NCBI GenBank assembly: GCA_025353725.1
Contig: JANXOF010000065.1
Span: 1 to 64,000 of the forward strand
Length of the DNA stretch: 64,000 nt
Origin: Polyangiaceae bacterium
GTDB lineage: Bacteria > Myxococcota_A > Polyangia > Polyangiales > Polyangiaceae
Direction of reading: 5' to 3'
Shown here: positions 60,995 through 64,000 of the stretch, in pieces
Layout of the letters: each line of letters opens with the position of its first letter
Position numbering within the stretch: position 1 is the first letter of the stretch
Position numbers and translations under genes: made by a program
The notes under the pieces: model-generated
What the model was told of the DNA's origin: nothing
Databases searched by the model: none
What the model saw: only the letters and a program-made list of their open reading frames with translations

Positions 60995-62170
60995 TCAGCC
61001 GCCGGCCGGCGGGGAAGGCGAGGATACCCCCGACGCTGACGAGGCTGACGAGGCTGACGCCGACGCTTTTGCGCGCATGACGGCCTCGAACTCGCCTTCG
61101 AACATCACCAGTTGCTCTGTCACGATGTCGAGGTTCTTCTGGTTCATATCGCTCTCTTCGGCGAGCGACAGGTCCGCCATCTGTCGGCGAATTTCGCCTA
61201 GCCTGTCGCAAAGGCTGGCGAGTCGGCTCGCGTCCGCTTGGCTCCGCGCTTTGTCGGCAAAGTTCGCGCGGTATTCGTCGAAGAGCTTGTTGGCGCAGCC
61301 ACCGAGCTCGCCCATGATTTCGCCCATCGGCGTCTGCTGGCGGACCTTCCGAATTTCGGTCAGCTCCGTTTCGTAGGTTCCAAGGCGGTCTTCGACGATC
61401 GCAATATTTTTGTCGCTGAACTCGACTTTCAACCCGGCGTCGCGGAGAGACGTCATTCGTTCGCGGATTTTTTTGAGCGTAGCCACGACGCGCATGAGAA
61501 GCGCAGGCCTGCGCGACACGCGCGACTCGCCTGCAAAGTGTCCTTGGTAAATGGCGAATTGATGGTTCGCGAGCGTCGCAAGAATGCTTGCTTGGTCCTC
61601 GGGCGTGCCGGTCGCTTGAGCCGTCTCGACGAGATCGATCTCTTTCTGGTATTGCGCGAGATTCTGGCGGACGACGCGGCGGTCATTTTCGAGATCGACT
61701 TTGCCGTTCGTCGTGCCCGTTTGGTGCCGCTCAAGGAGCGCACTCATGCGCTTGTCGATCTGCTTGAGATCTTCAACGAGCTCCCCGAGGAGGGCGACGT
61801 CGCGTGTCGAGCGATCTTGCCCCGCGAAGTGACGCACGTAGCGGGCGAATACGAAGTTCGCGCTCGTGGCTTCGCTCGCGAACTGGTCGAACTGGGGACC
61901 CACGGCGACCGCGTGTTTGATCGCTTCGCGCTCGTTTGTATAGAGCTTGAGACTTTGAGCCGCGGACTCGCGCACGCGCGAAAGCTCCGGCCCTTGCGCC
62001 GCGGAAGGGATTCGGTCGATCTGCTCGACGACAGCGGCCGTACGCTTGATCATCCGATCCATCTGTTCGATGTCACGCGTGAGCCGAGAGTGACCTGCGA
62101 AGTCCGTGGAGTATTCGCGGTCGATCAGCTCAAGCTCTTTGCCCAGATTCTCGACGAGGTTGGTAGCCAT
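60995..62170 (-). CDS. Four-fold helical repeat protein
   Basis: A 391-residue, entirely helical protein from ATG 62170, with GGAGG five bases upstream. It is built of four repeats of about 90 residues, each opening with the same signature: YSTDFAGHSRLTRD (20), YVRHFAGQDRSTRD (111), YQGHFAGESRVSRR (208) and YRANFADKARSQAD (300), followed by a helix such as LVEDLKQIDKRMSALL. The end is a low-complexity Ala/Ser tail (KASASASSASSASG). I do not know a family with this repeat. It lies 17 bp after the glycosyltransferase gene, so they are cotranscribed. Confidence 0.8.
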   Translation of the reverse strand: MATNLVENLGKELELIDREYSTDFAGHSRLTRDIEQMDRMIKRTAAVVEQIDRIPSAAQGPELSRVRESAAQSLKLYTNEREAIKHAVAVGPQFDQFASEATSANFVFARYVRHFAGQDRSTRDVALLGELVEDLKQIDKRMSALLERHQTGTTNGKVDLENDRRVVRQNLAQYQKEIDLVETAQATGTPEDQASILATLANHQFAIYQGHFAGESRVSRRPALLMRVVATLKKIRERMTSLRDAGLKVEFSDKNIAIVEDRLGTYETELTEIRKVRQQTPMGEIMGELGGCANKLFDEYRANFADKARSQADASRLASLCDRLGEIRRQMADLSLAEESDMNQKNLDIVTEQLVMFEGEFEAVMRAKASASASSASSASGVSSPSPPAGG

Positions 62171-62187
62171 GAATGCCTCCGTTCGTA

Positions 62188-63474
62188 TCACAAGTCCCGT
62201 CGCCGATTCAGTAGCTCTCGATAGAGAGCGAGCTGTCCTTCAAACTGCTGCACCACGGTAGGGAGTCTGCCTACCGCCGCCGCGGCTGCCGCGCGTAACG
62301 ACTCGCGGTCGGTCGAGAGGCGCTCGATAAGGCGCTCTGTCGCGCGAACGCACGCCTCGACGTCGAGCGCGTGGTACCGTTCCCCGGAGGCCGGATCGTG
62401 CATTTCGGAGGCACCGCCCTCGTCGGGAACCACCAACGGCAGCCCGCAGCTCATGGCCTCCGCAAGGCTCAATCCGAAGGTTTCGAACGGACAGCCGTGA
62501 AGAAGAACGTCGGCGCTCGCTAGGATACGAGCCAAAGCCTCGCGGCCGTGGACGAAGCCTGGCATGGCGATATCGTCGCATCCTCTCGCCCGCGCGAGCA
62601 TGCGCGCTCGTTCGGGCCCGTCGCCGAAAAGAACAAGCCTCATTTCGCGAGCCGGATGGCGTTTCCGAAGGCTACTGAAGGCGTCGATGACGATGTCCCA
62701 GCGCTTTTCGACGGCGAAGCGCCCCACGCCGACGAAGACGAGTGCCTCGTCGGCGTCGAGCGAGCGTCGCGGTGAGTGGGCCAGGAGCTCGCGGCGCGTG
62801 TCGTCGTTTTGGGCGTCCCGTCGGAACACGTCGCGTTCGAGTCCAAACGGCACGCGCACCACCCGCGGGACGCCTTTTGAGCGGAGCTTGGCCTCTTGCC
62901 ACGCGGCCGCGACCAGCGTCGCGTCGCACCGGTCTGCGATGGATCGTACGAGCCCCCAAAGAGGAGACGTGGCGGACACGACTCCACGTGACCACGTGCT
63001 CGCGCCCAGCCTCGGAAACGTATCGGTGAGATGGGCGCTCAGCACGCCTGCATAGGTATCGATGAAGTCGGAGTGCCATTGAAACGTGCGTACGCCGTAG
63101 TGAGCGCGGTTCGCACGCATCGCGCCGAGTGCCGCGAGGTAGGGGGAGTGCACCTCCAGAACATCCGGTCGCTCGCGCTCGACGATCGCCGCGACTTTAT
63201 CGAAGCGCACAAGTAAGTGATACGTCGGATCGTAGGGCGATGCCGGACCCCCAATGCGGATGACGCGCGCGCGGCCGGCTGCGTCTTCGCTCGCCCGCGA
63301 GACCGAGGCACCCAAGGGCGTGCCTGTCGCCTCGTCCTCCTCATCGCGCGGTCCGGGAGCGACCACAACGTGCTCATGGCCGAGTTGGCACAGAACGTGA
63401 GACTTGAGAGCCATATGGCTTCGAACCCCGCCGCCCCTTTCGGAGTAGAATTCCGTCACGTCGAGCACCTTCAC
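62188..63474 (-). CDS. Glycosyltransferase family 4-type
   Basis: A 428-residue GT-B glycosyltransferase. Start GTG 63474 (VKVLDVTEFYSERGGGV); upstream ATG frames have no domain. FERGGG-type acceptor loop, then the donor half: VFVGVGRFAVEKRWDIVIDAF, RLVLFGDGPER, MPGFVHGREALARILASADVLLHGCPFETFGLSLAEAM, with the E-x7-E pair. It transfers a sugar from a nucleotide donor to a lipid or glycan acceptor. First gene of the minus-strand run. Confidence 0.9.
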   Translation of the reverse strand: MKVLDVTEFYSERGGGVRSHMALKSHVLCQLGHEHVVVAPGPRDEEDEATGTPLGASVSRASEDAAGRARVIRIGGPASPYDPTYHLLVRFDKVAAIVERERPDVLEVHSPYLAALGAMRANRAHYGVRTFQWHSDFIDTYAGVLSAHLTDTFPRLGASTWSRGVVSATSPLWGLVRSIADRCDATLVAAAWQEAKLRSKGVPRVVRVPFGLERDVFRRDAQNDDTRRELLAHSPRRSLDADEALVFVGVGRFAVEKRWDIVIDAFSSLRKRHPAREMRLVLFGDGPERARMLARARGCDDIAMPGFVHGREALARILASADVLLHGCPFETFGLSLAEAMSCGLPLVVPDEGGASEMHDPASGERYHALDVEACVRATERLIERLSTDRESLRAAAAAAVGRLPTVVQQFEGQLALYRELLNRRRDL

Positions 63475-63585
63475 GGTCCCACCTTGGTGGCTCCGAGTCG
63501 CACTGCGCAGGTCGTTGCGCACACCGGATCACTCCCGCGCTCGGCCTTTTTGGTCCGCGACGCCGCGGCGAACGAGCAGAGCGAA

Positions 63586-64000
63586 ATGCCGTTCGCAGCG
63601 CTCTCGGCGCGCCACGGTCGCCCTTTGAAGGTGGCTATTCTCAGTGATTTCACGCGGATCCCCTACGCGAACGGTGCAGCGTTTCAGACACGGTTTCTGT
63701 ACCAAGAATTGCGTCGGTGTGGTCACCAAGTCACAGTCATCGGTCCGAACGACCCCGAGGCCAGTCCTGATGAGCTTGCTCCGGGGACGATCGCGCTCCC
63801 GAGCATTCCGCTCAAAAGCTATCCCGGTGTGTATATCCCGATGCCCCTCGAGGCGTGGGTCTACGACGCCAGCCGGTGGGACTTCGACATCGTCTTCGCG
63901 CAAACGACGTCGCTGCTTCTCGAGTTCGGCGTGTGGTTACGGAAGATGCGAGGCATCCCGCTTCTCTGCGTGAACACCACGCACCTCGCGGCCGCGTACG
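63586..64000 (+). CDS. Glycosyltransferase, N-terminal part (cut by window edge)
   Basis: From ATG 63586 the frame reads MPFAALSARHGRPLKVAILS, then FTRIPYANGAAFQTRFLYQE and CGHQVTVIGPND, the acceptor-binding half of a GT-B glycosyltransferase with its glycine-containing loop. It runs off the right edge in TTHLAAAY, so length and donor motif cannot be seen. It is divergent from the family-4 enzyme at 63474. An in-frame start further upstream near 63487 is possible. Confidence 0.8.
   Translation, partial: MPFAALSARHGRPLKVAILSDFTRIPYANGAAFQTRFLYQELRRCGHQVTVIGPNDPEASPDELAPGTIALPSIPLKSYPGVYIPMPLEAWVYDASRWDFDIVFAQTTSLLLEFGVWLRKMRGIPLLCVNTTHLAAAY

Noticed and set aside
1-64000. CRISPR array or prophage
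   Set aside because: No regularly spaced repeats with unique spacers and no phage structural genes were seen; the mobile part is insertion sequences only.

Overview
The window looks like a piece of a high-GC myxobacterial chromosome (Myxococcota, probably class Polyangia/Sorangiineae). The evidence is the gene style rather than a marker tree: Ser/Thr kinases with a transmembrane segment and TPR-like tails, NtrC-type sigma-54 activators, many lipoproteins including cysteine-rich and CGDG-motif ones, TonB-family fusions, and a bS21 protein with a long basic tail. Most genes are closely spaced and many overlap by 4 bp (ATGA), so operons are easy to follow.

Layout. 0-6.2 kb is a decayed mobile-element graveyard: IS3, IS630, IS21-like and two 5'-only IS256 copies, one of which runs in frame into a broken short-chain dehydrogenase, plus an ImmA/IrrE peptidase/membrane-protein pair and a ruined MntA-HepT toxin-antitoxin module. 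6.2-14.3 kb holds a membrane protein, an organophosphate-type MFS transporter, a secreted beta-propeller coupled to a VIT/vWA protein, and a Ppx/GppA phosphatase. 14.3-20 kb carries a sensor-like lipoprotein, tRNA-Leu(CAA) followed by a strongly structured non-coding stretch, an AT-hook protein, a Ser/Thr kinase and rpsU. 20-24.4 kb is a deoC-ALDH-ALDH operon in which the second ALDH lacks its catalytic half. 24.4-32.2 kb has hisH-hisA, two tandem cysteine-rich lipoproteins, an intact HEPN/MNT pair and argC-argB.

32.5-51.5 kb is the most coherent block. A nine-gene minus-strand operon (44.7 to 35.0 kb) encodes a PstS-like binding protein, a small lipoprotein, an OprO/P-like porin, a lipoprotein, ExbB, ExbD, TonB, a TonB-dependent receptor and a CGDG lipoprotein. 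Nearby are an M20 peptidase, a tandem two-domain alkaline phosphatase lipoprotein whose first domain has Ala in place of the nucleophile Ser, and a divergent PhoB-like regulator that lacks its phospho-acceptor Asp. Together they suggest phosphate or organophosphate scavenging with unusual regulation; substrate and regulation are inferred.

51.6-60.2 kb is a signalling island: two paralogous sigma-54 activators, a Ser/Thr kinase, two histidine-kinase-like proteins with degenerate ATP-binding motifs, and a stand-alone receiver. 60.2-64 kb holds a DUF2334 deacetylase-like protein, a four-fold helical repeat protein, a family-4-type glycosyltransferase, and the start of another glycosyltransferase cut by the window edge.

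All assignments come from reading the sequence; no database search was run.
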